Shown here in pieces: positions 35,820 to 44,941 of a stretch of 64,000 nucleotides of DNA. Source of the stretch: Guyparkeria sp016278265 (lineage in GTDB: Bacteria; Pseudomonadota; Gammaproteobacteria; Halothiobacillales; Halothiobacillaceae); NCBI RefSeq assembly GCF_044582145.1, contig NZ_JBDODO010000005.1; one strand, written 5' to 3'. Position 1 is the first letter of the stretch. Each line of letters opens with the position of its first letter. The position numbers and the translations under genes were made by a program. The notes beneath the pieces were generated by a model. The model did no database searches. It was not told where the DNA came from and was given only the letters and a program-made list of their open reading frames with translations.

Positions 35820-37538
35820 ATGCCAACCACGCTCCCCTCAAGACCACTGCCGGTCGTGTTCCTCTGGCACATGCATCAGCCGGAGTACCGCGACCCGCGT
35901 GACGGGGTATACCAGCAACCCTGGACCTACCTGCATGCGATCAAGGACTACGCCGACATGGCCGCGCACCTGGAGCGCTGGCCCGATGCTCGGGTGGTGG
36001 TCAATTTCGTGCCGATACTCCTCGAGCAACTCGAGGATTACGCGGCCCAGATCGATTCGTTTCTGCGTGGCGGCAAGGTCACCGACCTGCGGGATCCCCT
36101 GCTGGTCAGTCTCGCTGAGCCAAGCGAACTGGTCGGGGATCAGCGCCGCGCGGTGATCGAGGCGTTGTTGCGGGCCAATCGCGAGCGGATGATCGATCGG
36201 TTCGAGCCGCTTGCCCGGCTGGTCGATGCCGCCGAGAGGCTGTTGGAAACCCGCGATCCGGGCGGTTACGCCACGGATGCATTCATCGGTGACCTCTCGA
36301 CCTGGTATCACCTGGCGTGGTTGGGCGAGACCCTGCGTCAATCGAATCCGCTGGCCGGCGAGCTGCTCCAACGTGATGGCGAGTTCGATGCCCAGTCGCG
36401 GCGAGCGTTGCTCGGCGTGATCGGCGAGACGATCGGTGGGTTGTTCGAACGCTTCCAGGCCTTGGCCGATCGGGGCCAGATCGAGCTCTCCATGACACCT
36501 TACGCCCATCCGATCATGCCGCTGTTGCAGGACATGCGCGCCGGGCAGGAAGCCGAACCGGCGGCCCCCCAGCCGGACGCCGAGCACTATCCCGACGGCG
36601 AGCAGCGTTCGCGATGGCACATCGAACGGGGGCGTGCCGTCTTCCGGCGACTGCTGGGGCGTGATCCCGCCGGTTGCTGGCCTGCCGAGGGCGCCATATC
36701 GGACGCCACCTGCCGTCTGCTCGATCAGGCAGGCTTTGCCTGGGCGGCCAGCGGTCAGCAGGTGTTGCGCAACAGCCTGAATCACGCCCACCAGGTGCTG
36801 CACTGCGACCACCAGGTGTTCTCGCGGCCCGGGCAGGGACTGCGGTTGTTCTTCCGCGACGATGGACTCTCCGATCGAATCGGCTTCGATTACCAGAACT
36901 GGCACGCCGACGATGCGGTCGACGACCTGGTGCATCACCTGGTGTCAATTGCCGATACCTGCGATCACCTCGGAGTGGAGGCACCACTGGTGCCGATCAT
37001 CCTCGACGGCGAGAACGCCTGGGAGCACTACCCGGATAACGGCTTCTGGCTGCTCGATGGCCTCTATAAGCGGTTGTCCGCTCATCCGCGCATCGAGATG
37101 ACCACCTTCTCGAGCTTTCTGAACGAGCAGCCGCCAGCGGTGGAACTCAACGCCCTGGTCGCCGGCAGCTGGGTTTACGGCAATTTAGCGACCTGGGTGG
37201 GCGAGACGGCCAAGAACCGGGCCTGGGATCGTTTGGTCGAGGCCCGTCAGGCGTATCTCGATGCCGAATCGCATGGCGAATGGGATGATGCCGCTCGGGC
37301 GCGCAACGCTCAGCAACTGGCTGTCTGCGAGGGATCTGACTGGTTTTGGTGGTTCGGTGATGACAATCCCGCCGAGGCGACCCGTGATTTCGATCGACTG
37401 TTTCGCCTGCAACTGGCACGCCTGTATGAACTGATCGACGTGCCGGTGCCGGCGATATTGGACGAGCCCATCAGCGTGCCGACCGAAACGTCCGGCCGGC
37501 TCACCGGCGGTGGCACGATGCGTCGAGGACAGGCGTGA
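35820..37538 (+). CDS. GH57-family glycoside hydrolase
   Basis: A 572-residue cytoplasmic enzyme. GH57 motifs in order are 'FLWHMHQPEYRD' (about 14-25), 'VVVNFVPILLEQL', 'YAHPIMPLLQD', 'CWPAEGAIS' with the likely nucleophile Glu290, and 'IILDGENAWEHY' with the likely acid Asp396. The family contains alpha-amylases, 4-alpha-glucanotransferases and amylopullulanases. Which activity this member has is not clear, though sitting between glgC and malQ argues for glycogen or maltodextrin processing. It starts 101 bp after glgC, and its stop overlaps the malQ GTG start. Confidence 0.85.
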   Translation: MPTTLPSRPLPVVFLWHMHQPEYRDPRDGVYQQPWTYLHAIKDYADMAAHLERWPDARVVVNFVPILLEQLEDYAAQIDSFLRGGKVTDLRDPLLVSLAEPSELVGDQRRAVIEALLRANRERMIDRFEPLARLVDAAERLLETRDPGGYATDAFIGDLSTWYHLAWLGETLRQSNPLAGELLQRDGEFDAQSRRALLGVIGETIGGLFERFQALADRGQIELSMTPYAHPIMPLLQDMRAGQEAEPAAPQPDAEHYPDGEQRSRWHIERGRAVFRRLLGRDPAGCWPAEGAISDATCRLLDQAGFAWAASGQQVLRNSLNHAHQVLHCDHQVFSRPGQGLRLFFRDDGLSDRIGFDYQNWHADDAVDDLVHHLVSIADTCDHLGVEAPLVPIILDGENAWEHYPDNGFWLLDGLYKRLSAHPRIEMTTFSSFLNEQPPAVELNALVAGSWVYGNLATWVGETAKNRAWDRLVEARQAYLDAESHGEWDDAARARNAQQLAVCEGSDWFWWFGDDNPAEATRDFDRLFRLQLARLYELIDVPVPAILDEPISVPTETSGRLTGGGTMRRGQA

Positions 37539-38986
37539 GCATCGAGCCCCACACCGAGCCCCCAGCGACGCGGCGGCGGGCGGGCCTGCTCCTGCCTATC
37601 GGCAGCCTGCCCTCACCCGGCTTCGGCAAGGATGCCCGTGAGGTGCTGGCTTTCCTGCAAAAGTCGGGGCTGTCCGTCTGGCAGGTGTTGCCCCTGGGCC
37701 CCACGCACCCCGACAAGAGTCCCTACCAGTGCCTGTCGTCGTTTGCCCTGGAGCCGGCTTACCTCGATGAACGGGACCTGGCCGCCGACCCGGCTTTCGA
37801 TCACTCGATTCCGGTGAGTGCCCGCCGACAGGGGGAAGGTGCCAGTGATGACTTGCGCTTGGCGTTTGCCGGATTTAAAGATCGCGAGTCGCACTGGATC
37901 GATGACTACGCGCGGTTCATGGCCATTCGCGAAGCGCAGGGCGGGCGTTGCTGGTTGGACTGGCCGGCGGGGCTTCGTGATCGTGAGCGCCAGGCCATGC
38001 TGGCATTCGAACAAGACCACGCGGCACGTATCGAGGCGATCGCCTTCGAGCAGTTTCTGCTGGAACGGCAATGGCAGGCGGTGCGCGACGAGGCGCGCGA
38101 GCGGTCGATTTTCCTGTTCGGTGATCTGCCGATCTTTGTGGCCGGCGACTCGGCCGATGTCTGGGCGCACCGGTCACTGTTTCAGCTAGAAGCCACCGGT
38201 CGTTCCCACGTGGTGGCCGGTGTGCCACCGGACTATTTCTCCGCCACCGGCCAGCGCTGGGGCAATCCCCTGTTCGATTTCCAGCAGATGGCCGAGGACG
38301 GGTTCACCTGGTGGAAACGGCGGCTGGCCCGCCACCTGGCCTTGTACGACTGGGTCCGGATCGACCACTTCCGCGGGCTTGCCGCCTACTGGGCGATCCC
38401 CGTTGACGACCCCGATGCCACCGGCGGGCAGTGGGTGCCGGGGCCCGGCGCGGCGCTACTCGAGGCGCTCGAGACCGTCGGTGGCGACGACTTGCCCCTG
38501 GTGGCGGAGGATCTGGGCGTAATCACGCCCGATGTGACCGAGCTGCGTGATCGTTTCGGTTTGCCCGGCATGGTGGTGCTGCATTTTGCCTTTGACGGCG
38601 ATGAGGACAATCCCCACCTGCCCAGACAGCATCGTCCCGACAGCGTCGTCTACACCGGGACGCATGACAACGACACCACTCTGGGTTGGTGGCGTTCCCT
38701 GGACGAGGCAGGGAGGGCGCGCGTGCGGCGGTGGCTTGAGGCCATGCAAGGCATCGACCCGGCCACCCCGATGCCGGAGGCGATAATCGACTCGGCATTT
38801 GCCTCTAAAGCCAACCTGGCGATCCTGCCGGTCGGCGATTTGCTGGGTCTGGGTTCCGAGGCGCGCATCAATGTGCCCGGCACCCGTGAGGGCAACTGGT
38901 GTTGGCGGTTGCCCGCCGGCGCACTGGATAAGAACCTTGCCCAACAGATGTGCGACCGACTCGCCCAGTACGATCGCCTCGCCTGA
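37535..38986 (+). CDS. malQ: 4-alpha-glucanotransferase (amylomaltase)
   Basis: A 483-residue GH77 enzyme that disproportionates maltodextrins. Key motifs are 'YQCLSSFALEPAYLDE' (about 65-81), 'GDLPIFVAGDSADVWAH', 'YDWVRIDHFRGLAAYW' (nucleophile Asp), 'VAEDLGVITPDV' (acid/base Glu) and 'YTGTHDNDTTLGWW' (third Asp). The GTG at 37535 overlaps the GH57 stop (GTGA), so it is translationally coupled. It is shorter than the E. coli enzyme (694), fitting the compact bacterial/plant type. Confidence 0.93.
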   Translation: MSIEPHTEPPATRRRAGLLLPIGSLPSPGFGKDAREVLAFLQKSGLSVWQVLPLGPTHPDKSPYQCLSSFALEPAYLDERDLAADPAFDHSIPVSARRQGEGASDDLRLAFAGFKDRESHWIDDYARFMAIREAQGGRCWLDWPAGLRDRERQAMLAFEQDHAARIEAIAFEQFLLERQWQAVRDEARERSIFLFGDLPIFVAGDSADVWAHRSLFQLEATGRSHVVAGVPPDYFSATGQRWGNPLFDFQQMAEDGFTWWKRRLARHLALYDWVRIDHFRGLAAYWAIPVDDPDATGGQWVPGPGAALLEALETVGGDDLPLVAEDLGVITPDVTELRDRFGLPGMVVLHFAFDGDEDNPHLPRQHRPDSVVYTGTHDNDTTLGWWRSLDEAGRARVRRWLEAMQGIDPATPMPEAIIDSAFASKANLAILPVGDLLGLGSEARINVPGTREGNWCWRLPAGALDKNLAQQMCDRLAQYDRLA

Positions 38987-39012
38987 CCGACACCATCATC
39001 GATGGGCCCGAC

Positions 39013-39051
39013 AAAGAAAAGGCCACCGCCCGTGGTTTCGGGTGGTGGCCT
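39013..39051 (-). terminator. terminator of ppc, between convergent malQ and ppc
   Basis: A 13-bp stem (39020-39032 with 39039-39051, one G-T pair) with core AGGCCACC/GGTGGCCT and loop TGGTTT. The minus strand follows with TTTTCTTTG. The plus strand lacks a T-run, so it mainly serves ppc, although the hairpin may also stop malQ transcripts. Confidence 0.8.
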
Positions 39052-39075
39052 GGATTGACCGTGAAGACGGACCGA

Positions 39076-41898
39076 TCAGCCCGTGTTGCGCATCCCCGCG
39101 GCAATGGCGTTGATGCTCCGCAGTAGCGGCGGCAGCCATTGCTCGCGCTCGCCCTCCGGCACGCTTTCGTCACGATGGCGTGACAGTAGCGTGATCTGGA
39201 TGTGGTTTAGCACGTCCAGATAGGGGTTGCGGCGCATCATCGACGTGCCGATGTATTCATCGATATCCACCAGGGAGTCGGCGTGGGCGACTTCGAGAAG
39301 TTGCTCGACGGCGCAATCGTACTCCGCCCGGATCTTCTCGTAGACCGCCTGGGCCTGCTCCTGGTCGGATACCAGACCGGCGTATTCCCGCGCGATGTTC
39401 ATCTCGCCCTTGGTCAGCGACAGCTGCGTGTTGCGCAACATGCTGTGGAAGAATGGCCACTGGGCGAACAGGTCGTGCAGCAATTCTTCGCGACCCGGGT
39501 TTTCCTCCCGCCAGCGCTTGAGTGCCGACCCCATCCCGTACCAGGCCGGCAGGGTGTGCCGCGACTGCGACCAGCCGAATACCCACGGGATTGCGCGTAC
39601 CGAGGCCTTGGAGAGATCGCCCTTCTTGCGCGAGGCCGGACGCGAACCGATGTTGAGTAGACCGAGTTCGCGTACGGGGGTGGCCTCGTGAAAGTAGTGA
39701 AAGAAGAACGGCGTGTGGTCGGTGAGGTCGCGGTAGGCCTCTTCGCCGAAGCGCGCCAGGTCGCCCACTACGTGCTCGTATTCCTCCGGCACCGGGTGCT
39801 CGTCTACGACCTGGTGCTGCGAGGCCTTCATCAGGCCGGTTGCGCCCATGGTCAGTTCGTAGATGGCTGTCTCGTTGTTGCTGTACTTCGAGGACAGCAC
39901 CTCACCTTGTTCGGTGAACTTGATCTGACCTTCGACGGTGCCCTGCGGCAGCGACAGGATCGACTCGTGGGTCGGGCCACCGCCGCGTGCCACCGTGCCA
40001 CCTCGGCCATGGAACAGGCGGCACTCGATGCCGTGGCTGCGCGTCAGGCGGATGACACGCTTTTGCGCGTTGTACAAACTCCAGACCGAGGCCAGTGAAC
40101 CACCGTCCTTGCAGGAGTCCGAGTAGCCGAGCATGACTTCCTGGAGTTCGCCGGAGGCGCGCACCAGACCACGGTAGGTCGGGTTGTCAAACAGTGTGCC
40201 CAGCACGTGCTCGATGTGCTTGAGGTCCTCGATGGTCTCGAACAGCGGTGAGACCTGGATGTCGCTGAACCAGTCACCGGCGGCATTCTTGCCGACCAGG
40301 CCGGTCAATGAGGCGAGATACATCACTTCCATGACGTGGCTGGCCGAATGGGTCATGGAGATGACGTAGGTACCGAAGCACTCGCGACTGATGTGATCGA
40401 TCAGCTGGCGCTTGACCTCGAGGACCTTGAGCACCTCGCGTGACTTCTCGCTCAGCCCGCCGCCCCCCAAGGCCTCGGCACGGTGCTTACCGGCTTCGAT
40501 CAGTTCGCCGAGCACACGGGTGCGATCGTCTTCGGCGAGGTTGGCGTAATCGATGTCCGGGGCGAGTTGCTTGAGGACCTCGGTGACGGTCTCTGTGTGC
40601 TCGGTGGATTCCTGGCGGATATCGAGACGTACGAGATGCCAGCCGAAGGTCTCGGCCAGGCGGGTGAGATCCTTCAGATCGCTCTCGGCCAGCAGGCGAT
40701 CACCAATACCGATCAGCGAGTCGCGCAGGCGGTACAGGTCGTCGAGGAAGGCATCCTTGCTCTGATAAGCGCGCGGGTCGAGGGCGGTCGGTTTGCCATC
40801 GAGTTCGCTGTGGATGTAGGCAAGGTTGTAGCGCAGTCGCTGGCGGATGGCGCGCAGCTTCAGACGATAGGGCTCCTCGGGGAAGAACTCGCCGTTTTGC
40901 TGGTTGGCCTCCAACATGCCGAGCGCCTCGGCATCGTCCTTCAATTGCAGTTGCTGGCAGTCGATTTCCGGCACCAGTTGCAGGGAGTGGGTCAGGATGC
41001 GCTTGAGTGTCTCGAGCCGATCCAGGTATTCCTTGAGGATGGTCTCGGAGGCCAGACAAACGGCCTGGATGGTGACGTCGTGAGTCACGAAGGGGTTGCC
41101 GTCGCGGTCACCGCCAATCCAGGAGCCGAACTTGAACAGGCTGGGCACCGTGACCGGCGTGTCGGGGTTGTTGGTGTTGTAATTGAGATTGACGGCCCGC
41201 TCGAGGTAGCGGTACGCCTTGGGCACCGCCGCGAAGATCGAGGTGCGGAAGTAGTACATGCCCAGACGGATTTCGTCGGATACCTCGGGACGCGTCGTGC
41301 GCACCTCGTTGGTGCGAAGCAGGGCGAGGATGACCGATTTGACTTCATCCAGCAGGCGCTCGCGCTCGACACCGGTGGACTCCGGGCGGTCGAGTTCGCC
41401 GCACAACAGGAAGATGCGTCGCTGCAGGTCCATGACCGTGCGGCGCTTGGCCTCGGTCGGGTGGGCGGTGAATACCGGCATGTAAACCAATTGGTCGAGC
41501 AGCCCCTGGAGCTGTTCTGCGGTCATGCCCTCGCGCTGGAAGCCACGGATGGTGTCGTAGAACGAGCCCCGCCACAGTCGCAGGCCGCGACGGATCTGGC
41601 GGCGGCGATGCTGATGGGAATAGTCTTCCTCGGCGATGTTGACGAGGTTGAAGTACAGGCCATAGGCACGCACGACCAGGTTGAGGCTGTCGGCGTCGAG
41701 CGCTTCGATCTCGTCCATCAGCTCGCGGTAAAGCTCGGGGTCGTAGCTTTTGCGCAGGCGGATGAATCCACGGCGCAGGCTCTCGACGGTGTCGAAGACC
41801 GCTTCGCCGGCTTGTTCGCGGAGCACTTCACCGAGCAGGTTGCCAAAAAGGCGCACTCGGGCGCGCAGGGCCTTATCCTTGTCTTTGCTTGTCGTCAT
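39076..41898 (-). CDS. ppc: phosphoenolpyruvate carboxylase
   Basis: A 940-residue anaplerotic enzyme making oxaloacetate from PEP and bicarbonate. Catalytic His lies in 'VFTAHPTEAKRRTV' (about 150), the Lys/Arg region in 'MTHSASHVMEVMYLAS', and the hallmark glycine loop in 'FHGRGGTVARGGGPTHESI'. The C-terminus ends '...GMRNTG', the usual allosteric-site tail. The start MTTSKDKDKA at 41898 is chosen because upstream sequence is a hairpin-rich leader. The gene is a single unit between the malQ and gnd operons. Confidence 0.95.
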   Translation of the reverse strand: MTTSKDKDKALRARVRLFGNLLGEVLREQAGEAVFDTVESLRRGFIRLRKSYDPELYRELMDEIEALDADSLNLVVRAYGLYFNLVNIAEEDYSHQHRRRQIRRGLRLWRGSFYDTIRGFQREGMTAEQLQGLLDQLVYMPVFTAHPTEAKRRTVMDLQRRIFLLCGELDRPESTGVERERLLDEVKSVILALLRTNEVRTTRPEVSDEIRLGMYYFRTSIFAAVPKAYRYLERAVNLNYNTNNPDTPVTVPSLFKFGSWIGGDRDGNPFVTHDVTIQAVCLASETILKEYLDRLETLKRILTHSLQLVPEIDCQQLQLKDDAEALGMLEANQQNGEFFPEEPYRLKLRAIRQRLRYNLAYIHSELDGKPTALDPRAYQSKDAFLDDLYRLRDSLIGIGDRLLAESDLKDLTRLAETFGWHLVRLDIRQESTEHTETVTEVLKQLAPDIDYANLAEDDRTRVLGELIEAGKHRAEALGGGGLSEKSREVLKVLEVKRQLIDHISRECFGTYVISMTHSASHVMEVMYLASLTGLVGKNAAGDWFSDIQVSPLFETIEDLKHIEHVLGTLFDNPTYRGLVRASGELQEVMLGYSDSCKDGGSLASVWSLYNAQKRVIRLTRSHGIECRLFHGRGGTVARGGGPTHESILSLPQGTVEGQIKFTEQGEVLSSKYSNNETAIYELTMGATGLMKASQHQVVDEHPVPEEYEHVVGDLARFGEEAYRDLTDHTPFFFHYFHEATPVRELGLLNIGSRPASRKKGDLSKASVRAIPWVFGWSQSRHTLPAWYGMGSALKRWREENPGREELLHDLFAQWPFFHSMLRNTQLSLTKGEMNIAREYAGLVSDQEQAQAVYEKIRAEYDCAVEQLLEVAHADSLVDIDEYIGTSMMRRNPYLDVLNHIQITLLSRHRDESVPEGEREQWLPPLLRSINAIAAGMRNTG

Positions 41899-41933
41899 CG
41901 CGTATGAGTTCTCGCGGATTGATGGTTGCGGCC

Positions 41934-41959
41934 CCGGGCCGGGGGTTGCCCCGGCCCGG
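41934..41959 (-). promoter_or_regulatory. very stable hairpin in the ppc leader
   Basis: CCGGGCCGGGG and its perfect complement form an 11-bp all-GC stem with a 4-base loop, 36 bases upstream of the ppc start. There is no U-run after it on the minus strand, so it is not a simple terminator. It may hold the leader away from the ribosome site or stabilise the mRNA 5' end. Confidence 0.5.
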
Positions 41960-42414
41960 AGTGGCCCGCCCGACCGCGGGGACCCTGGGGTTGGCCCGTG
42001 GGAAGGGGGTCGGGATCGTCGGGCAAAATCGCGGGCATTATAGCGATTTCTGGCCTCTCTTGCCGGTTTGCACCTCAAGCCCCGCCATGGCGGGGCCCAT
42101 GTGTTGTAGTGCTGGACCAAGGTGGCCTGGTTTCCGCCGTGCGCGTCATGGAAATCGAATCCGCGTTGGCTACGCTTGAAGCCGTGGATCTCGCCGTGAG
42201 CCTGACCGACCTGGCGCGAAGTTTGCTGCCTCATCCAGAAGATGTTGTCGCAACGAACGAAGCGGTCTGGCTGCCAGGCGCATGTGTTCTCGGCCGATCA
42301 ATCTTTGACGGTTGGTCGATCCAGGCGCAAGGTTTAAGACTGGCAAAGCCCGCCAGGGCACGTGATTGGTCGGTCGCCCCGGGCGTTGAAGTTTTTAGTA
42401 ATCCGCCGTTTTTC

Positions 42415-42435
42415 AACCGTTGGACGGTTAACCGT
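42415..42435 (+). promoter_or_regulatory. candidate operator before gnd-zwf-pgi
   Basis: AACCGT-TGG-ACGGTT-AACCGT gives two overlapping inverted repeats, including the perfect 12-bp palindrome ACGGTTAACCGT (42424-42435). It lies 25 bases before the gnd ATG, where a repressor would block initiation. It does not look like the HexR or PurR motif. The controlling protein is unknown. Confidence 0.45.
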
Positions 42436-42460
42436 TGCACGTTTACAGGAGTGTGAGCTG

Positions 42461-43384
42461 ATGAAACTCGCGATTTTCGGTCTGGGGCGCATGGGCGCAA
42501 ACATGGCGCGACGCCTCTCGCGTGGGGGCATTACCGTCGTGGCGCACAACCGCAGTCGAGAACCCATCGACGAGTTGCTGCGTGACGAAGAGCACATCGT
42601 GCCGGCCTACGATGAGGCTGATGTGTTCCGTGAGCTGGAAGGTCCGCGCGTGATCTGGCTGATGTTGCCGGCCGGTGAGATCACCAGCCAGGCGATTAAG
42701 CGCCTGTTGCCGCAAATGAGCCCGGGCGACGTCTTGGTCGACGGGGGCAACTCCCGGTATTCCGAGACCATGGCGCATGCCGAGCGAGTCGAGGCGGCCG
42801 GGGTGCACTTCCTGGATTGCGGCACTTCCGGCGGTGTCTGGGGCTTGAAGAACGGCTACAGCCTGATGGTAGGGGGCACGAAGGCCGGCTTTGCACATAT
42901 CGAGCCGGCGATTCGGGTGCTGGCACCCACTCCGGACTCGGGCTGGGGGCATGTCGGTCCAGCCGGTTCGGGCCATTTCACCAAGATGATCCACAACGGG
43001 ATCGAGTACGGGATGATGCAGGCGATGGCAGAGGGCCTGGCTGTGCTGCGCAAGAAGTCCGAATTCGACCTCGACCTAGCTCAGGTGACGGAGTTGTGGC
43101 GCGAGGGATCGGTGGTGCAAAGCTGGTTGCTCGACCTGACGGCCGACGCATTGAAACAGGAAGGGCAGGGCCTGGAGGCTATCCAGCCCCACGTCGCCGA
43201 TTCCGGCGAGGGTCGCTGGACCGCGATCGAGGCGATCGATCTGGGTGTGGCCGCGCCGGTCATGACGCTGGCCCTGCAGATGCGCTTTGCCAGTCAGGAT
43301 GATGAAGGGTATGGCAACCGCGTGCTGGCCATGATGCGCAATGCCTTCGGTGGGCACGTGGTCCAGCGCCGAGACGAATCATGA
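42461..43384 (+). CDS. gnd: 6-phosphogluconate dehydrogenase, short NAD-type
   Basis: A 307-residue decarboxylating dehydrogenase producing ribulose-5-phosphate. The nucleotide site is GLGRMGANMARR (residues 7-18); the substrate loop is 'VDGGNSRYSETMAHAER' and the catalytic region 'LDCGTSGGVWGLKNGYSLMVGG' with 'HFTKMIHNGIEYGMMQA' (Lys). The short length and an Arg after the first strand fit the GndA/YqeC-like group, which often prefers NAD. First gene of gnd-zwf-pgi; GGAGTGTGAGCTG precedes the ATG. Confidence 0.92.
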   Translation: MKLAIFGLGRMGANMARRLSRGGITVVAHNRSREPIDELLRDEEHIVPAYDEADVFRELEGPRVIWLMLPAGEITSQAIKRLLPQMSPGDVLVDGGNSRYSETMAHAERVEAAGVHFLDCGTSGGVWGLKNGYSLMVGGTKAGFAHIEPAIRVLAPTPDSGWGHVGPAGSGHFTKMIHNGIEYGMMQAMAEGLAVLRKKSEFDLDLAQVTELWREGSVVQSWLLDLTADALKQEGQGLEAIQPHVADSGEGRWTAIEAIDLGVAAPVMTLALQMRFASQDDEGYGNRVLAMMRNAFGGHVVQRRDES

Positions 43385-43423
43385 GCCACGACGTAGGGAC
43401 ACGACAGGGCAGGAGCCGCCACC

Positions 43424-44941
43424 ATGCGTAAGCCGATTCGCAGCGAACCACCGCGGGCGGTCACGTTTGTCATCTTCGGTGCCACGGGCAACTTGTCGCG
43501 TGAAAAGTTGCTCCCCGCCCTCTACCAGTTGGAAGTGGCTGGGTGCCTTGCCGAGGGCAGTCGCATTATTGGCTTCGGTCGTCGGGACTGGGATGACGCG
43601 ACCTGGCGCGAGGAGGTGCGTCAACTGTGTCTGGCAGGGAGTTCCGAGGAGGCAGCCTGTTCAACGGACGACGCGATCGAGCGGTTGCTCGCCAAGTTGC
43701 ATTTTCATAACGGCGATCTCAACGACACCAGTTGCTTCGAGAACCTGGCCGACCGGTTGATGCACGCGGAATACCCGGACTGCGTGGTGTTCTATTTCGC
43801 CGTGGCGCCGATGGCCTTCGGCGCCATTTGCCGCAACCTTGGCGCCTGCGGATTGACCGACGAGACGCTCGGTTGCCGACACGTCGTGATCGAGAAACCC
43901 TTCGGCCACGACATCGACAGCGCCCACGCCCTCGACGGTCTGCTGCACCAGTACTTCGATGAGCACCAGATCTTCCGTATCGATCATTACCTGGGCAAGG
44001 GCACGGTGCAGAACATCATGGTGATGCGGTTCGCCAACCTCCTGCTCGAGCCGCTGTGGAACCGAAACTACATCGACCACGTGCAGATTTCTCACGCCGA
44101 GGAGCAGGGCATCGAGGGTCGCGGGCAATACTACGATTCGGCCGGTGCGCTGCGCGACATGGTGCAGAGCCACCTGATGCAGATGCTGGCGCTCACCGCG
44201 ATGGAACCGCCGGCCTCGATGGATGCCGAGGCGGTCCGTGACGAGAAGGTCAAGGTGCTGCGCTGCATCCGGCCCATTTCCCACCGGGGTGTCCACGCCC
44301 AGGCATTCCGGGCCCAATACGCGCGTGGAACGGCTGATGGGGTCAATGTGCCCGGCTATCTGGATGAGCCGGGCGTACCGGATGACTCGGTCACCGAGAC
44401 ATTCGCCGCAATTAAGCTCTATATCGACAACTGGCGCTGGCGCGACGTGCCGTTCTACCTGCGTACCGGCAAGCGCATGAAGAAGAGTCACTCCCAGATC
44501 TCGATTCGCTTTCGTGAGCCGCCGCAGCAGCTGTTCCGAGAAACCCAGGTTGCCAACACGGCGCCCAACTGGCTGCTGATCGGCATTCAGCCGGAGGAAA
44601 ACTTTCGGTTCGAGATGCAGATCAAGACCGAGGGGCTGGAAATGCGCACCCGTACGGTCCAGATGGATGCCACCTACACCGGGGAGGAGCCGACCAACCT
44701 GGATGCCTACGCCACCTTGCTACTCGACGTGATGAACGGCGATCAGACGCTGTTCCTTCGGTATGATGAGGTGTCCTGGGCCTGGCGGGTGGTTGATCCA
44801 ATCTTGCGCAACTGGGCGGTTGAGCGTGACTACATACCGACGTACCCGGCAGGTAGTTGGGGGCCACCGGAAGCCGACCGGCTGTTTGATGCCGATTCCC
44901 ACCGCTGGCGAAACAATCTAAAGATTCCCGGAGAGGATTGA
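43424..44941 (+). CDS. zwf: glucose-6-phosphate 1-dehydrogenase
   Basis: A 505-residue enzyme oxidising G6P to 6-phosphogluconolactone, the entry step of the oxidative pentose phosphate and Entner-Doudoroff routes. The coenzyme motif is 'VIFGATGNLSREKLLPALY' (about 11-29) and the active-site signature 'RIDHYLGKGTVQNIMVMRF' (about 185-203). Its ATG lies 40 bp after gnd and its stop overlaps the pgi start. No lactonase (pgl) gene lies in this operon, so that step is encoded elsewhere or spontaneous. Confidence 0.95.
   Translation: MRKPIRSEPPRAVTFVIFGATGNLSREKLLPALYQLEVAGCLAEGSRIIGFGRRDWDDATWREEVRQLCLAGSSEEAACSTDDAIERLLAKLHFHNGDLNDTSCFENLADRLMHAEYPDCVVFYFAVAPMAFGAICRNLGACGLTDETLGCRHVVIEKPFGHDIDSAHALDGLLHQYFDEHQIFRIDHYLGKGTVQNIMVMRFANLLLEPLWNRNYIDHVQISHAEEQGIEGRGQYYDSAGALRDMVQSHLMQMLALTAMEPPASMDAEAVRDEKVKVLRCIRPISHRGVHAQAFRAQYARGTADGVNVPGYLDEPGVPDDSVTETFAAIKLYIDNWRWRDVPFYLRTGKRMKKSHSQISIRFREPPQQLFRETQVANTAPNWLLIGIQPEENFRFEMQIKTEGLEMRTRTVQMDATYTGEEPTNLDAYATLLLDVMNGDQTLFLRYDEVSWAWRVVDPILRNWAVERDYIPTYPAGSWGPPEADRLFDADSHRWRNNLKIPGED

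Larger units (their letters stand above)
41899..42460. other. divergent ppc / gnd intergenic region
   Basis: 562 bp without a convincing gene. It contains the ppc leader hairpin (41934-41959), a perfect 18-bp palindrome GCCCCGCCATGGCGGGGC at 42079-42096, and an inverted-repeat cluster just before gnd (42415-42435). Short frames crossing 42149-42456 have no ribosome site or recognisable product. Confidence 0.5.

Noticed and set aside
41926..42456. Possible gene of about 100-176 codons between ppc and gnd
   Set aside because: It has no ribosome site or recognisable motif, and overlaps palindromes and the gnd leader.
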